DNA of 64,000 nucleotides. Origin: Cyrtodaria siliqua (lineage: Eukaryota > Mollusca > Bivalvia > Adapedonta > Hiatellidae). Shown here one piece after another: positions 63,797 through 64,000 of the stretch. The notes below the pieces were generated by a model. The model was not told the origin of the DNA. It saw nothing but the letters and a program-made list of their open reading frames with translations, and ran no database searches. A program made the translations under genes and the position numbers. The DNA lies in the NCBI GenBank assembly GCA_037043455.1, contig JAWPHD010005600.1:62001-126000 (forward strand), in the 5' to 3' direction. Numbering within the stretch: the stretch's first letter is position 1; each line of letters begins with the position of its first letter.

Positions 63797-63945
63797 CACA
63801 CGTGGAAACGTGGCTCCATCGTATATGGAATGACTACTTTAGAATATGCCGCAACTCTGCAGTTCTGCAGGTTAAAAGGTTCTAAGCCCATTCTCCATAT
63901 GTTATCTTGATGTAAATGGAGGATGAGCCCTGTTAGGCGCCATAC
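63797..63945 (-). repeat. Dispersed repeat family R1, inverted copy
   Basis: AAACGTGGCTCCATCGTATA, CTCTGCAGTTCTGCAGG, GGAGGATGAGCCCTGTTAGG and CGCCAT are the complement of 26990-27190. Confidence 0.82.
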
Positions 63946-63949
63946 AACT

Positions 63950-64000
63950 GGGCGGTCCCTTGTATTGAAGTATATCCTCCGTGCACGTTTAGAAATCCTA
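63950..64000 (+). mobile_element. SINE family S1, truncated by the window end
   Basis: GGGCGGTCCCTTGTATTGAA then ATCCTCCGTGCACGTTTAGA matches the 3' body of 61978-62180 and runs off the window. Confidence 0.7.

Overview
This is animal nuclear DNA, most likely from a bivalve mollusc. Split genes have canonical splice sites and introns of up to 6.7 kb, the intergenic DNA is AT-rich, and interspersed repeats dominate. There are molluscan-style tRNA-derived SINEs, many inverted-repeat DNA transposon remnants, a CR1/L2-like LINE and an intronless B-box/beta-propeller (TRIM-like) gene. The species cannot be named from sequence alone.

Three protein-coding loci are supported. (1) 1812-3326, minus strand: an intronless 504-residue B-box, coiled-coil and propeller protein; its last ~20 codons plus 3' flank are repeated twice more downstream as decayed copies. 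(2) 17131-40180, minus strand: the actin-related protein BAF53/ACTL6A, rebuilt exon by exon. It has thirteen coding exons, a 424-residue product and matching splice phases throughout, except for one missing base in the last exon. (3) 45200-56702, plus strand: TSSC4, the U5 snRNP assembly factor, in four solid exons (320 residues) with a possible extra 5' exon at 42276. ACTL6A and TSSC4 are divergently transcribed from a shared interval at 40.2-45.2 kb. A possible first exon of an unrecognised plus-strand gene lies at 36884 inside ACTL6A intron 1.

The rest is mostly repeats. 3.6-4.8 kb: a hAT-type element with a perfect 8-bp target duplication (a short relative sits at 1.5 kb). 5-9.6 kb: diverged tandem repeats, an inverted-repeat element and a SINE. 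10.1-13.7 kb: a decayed CR1/L2-like LINE. 13.7-15 kb: an ATATGTAGTC-type minisatellite. 15.2-16.6 kb: a 66-bp satellite with a transposon copy on one side and a fragment of the same family on the other. 17.2-18.1 kb: a 35-bp minisatellite touching the last ACTL6A splice acceptor. ACTL6A introns hold hAT, pogo-like, long-inverted-repeat and SINE insertions, several nested. TSSC4 introns hold MITEs and elements with terminal hairpins and internal tandem repeats. From 57.4 kb to the end there is no supported gene, only tandem repeats, SINEs and element ends.

No prokaryote-style or wholly new enzymatic system is visible. The most unusual features are a duplicated decoy acceptor and half-exon upstream of ACTL6A exon 12, a minisatellite that appears to have grown out of an intron branch-site region, and a group of repeat elements that share a hairpin 3' end followed by CTAG or CTTG and then T.
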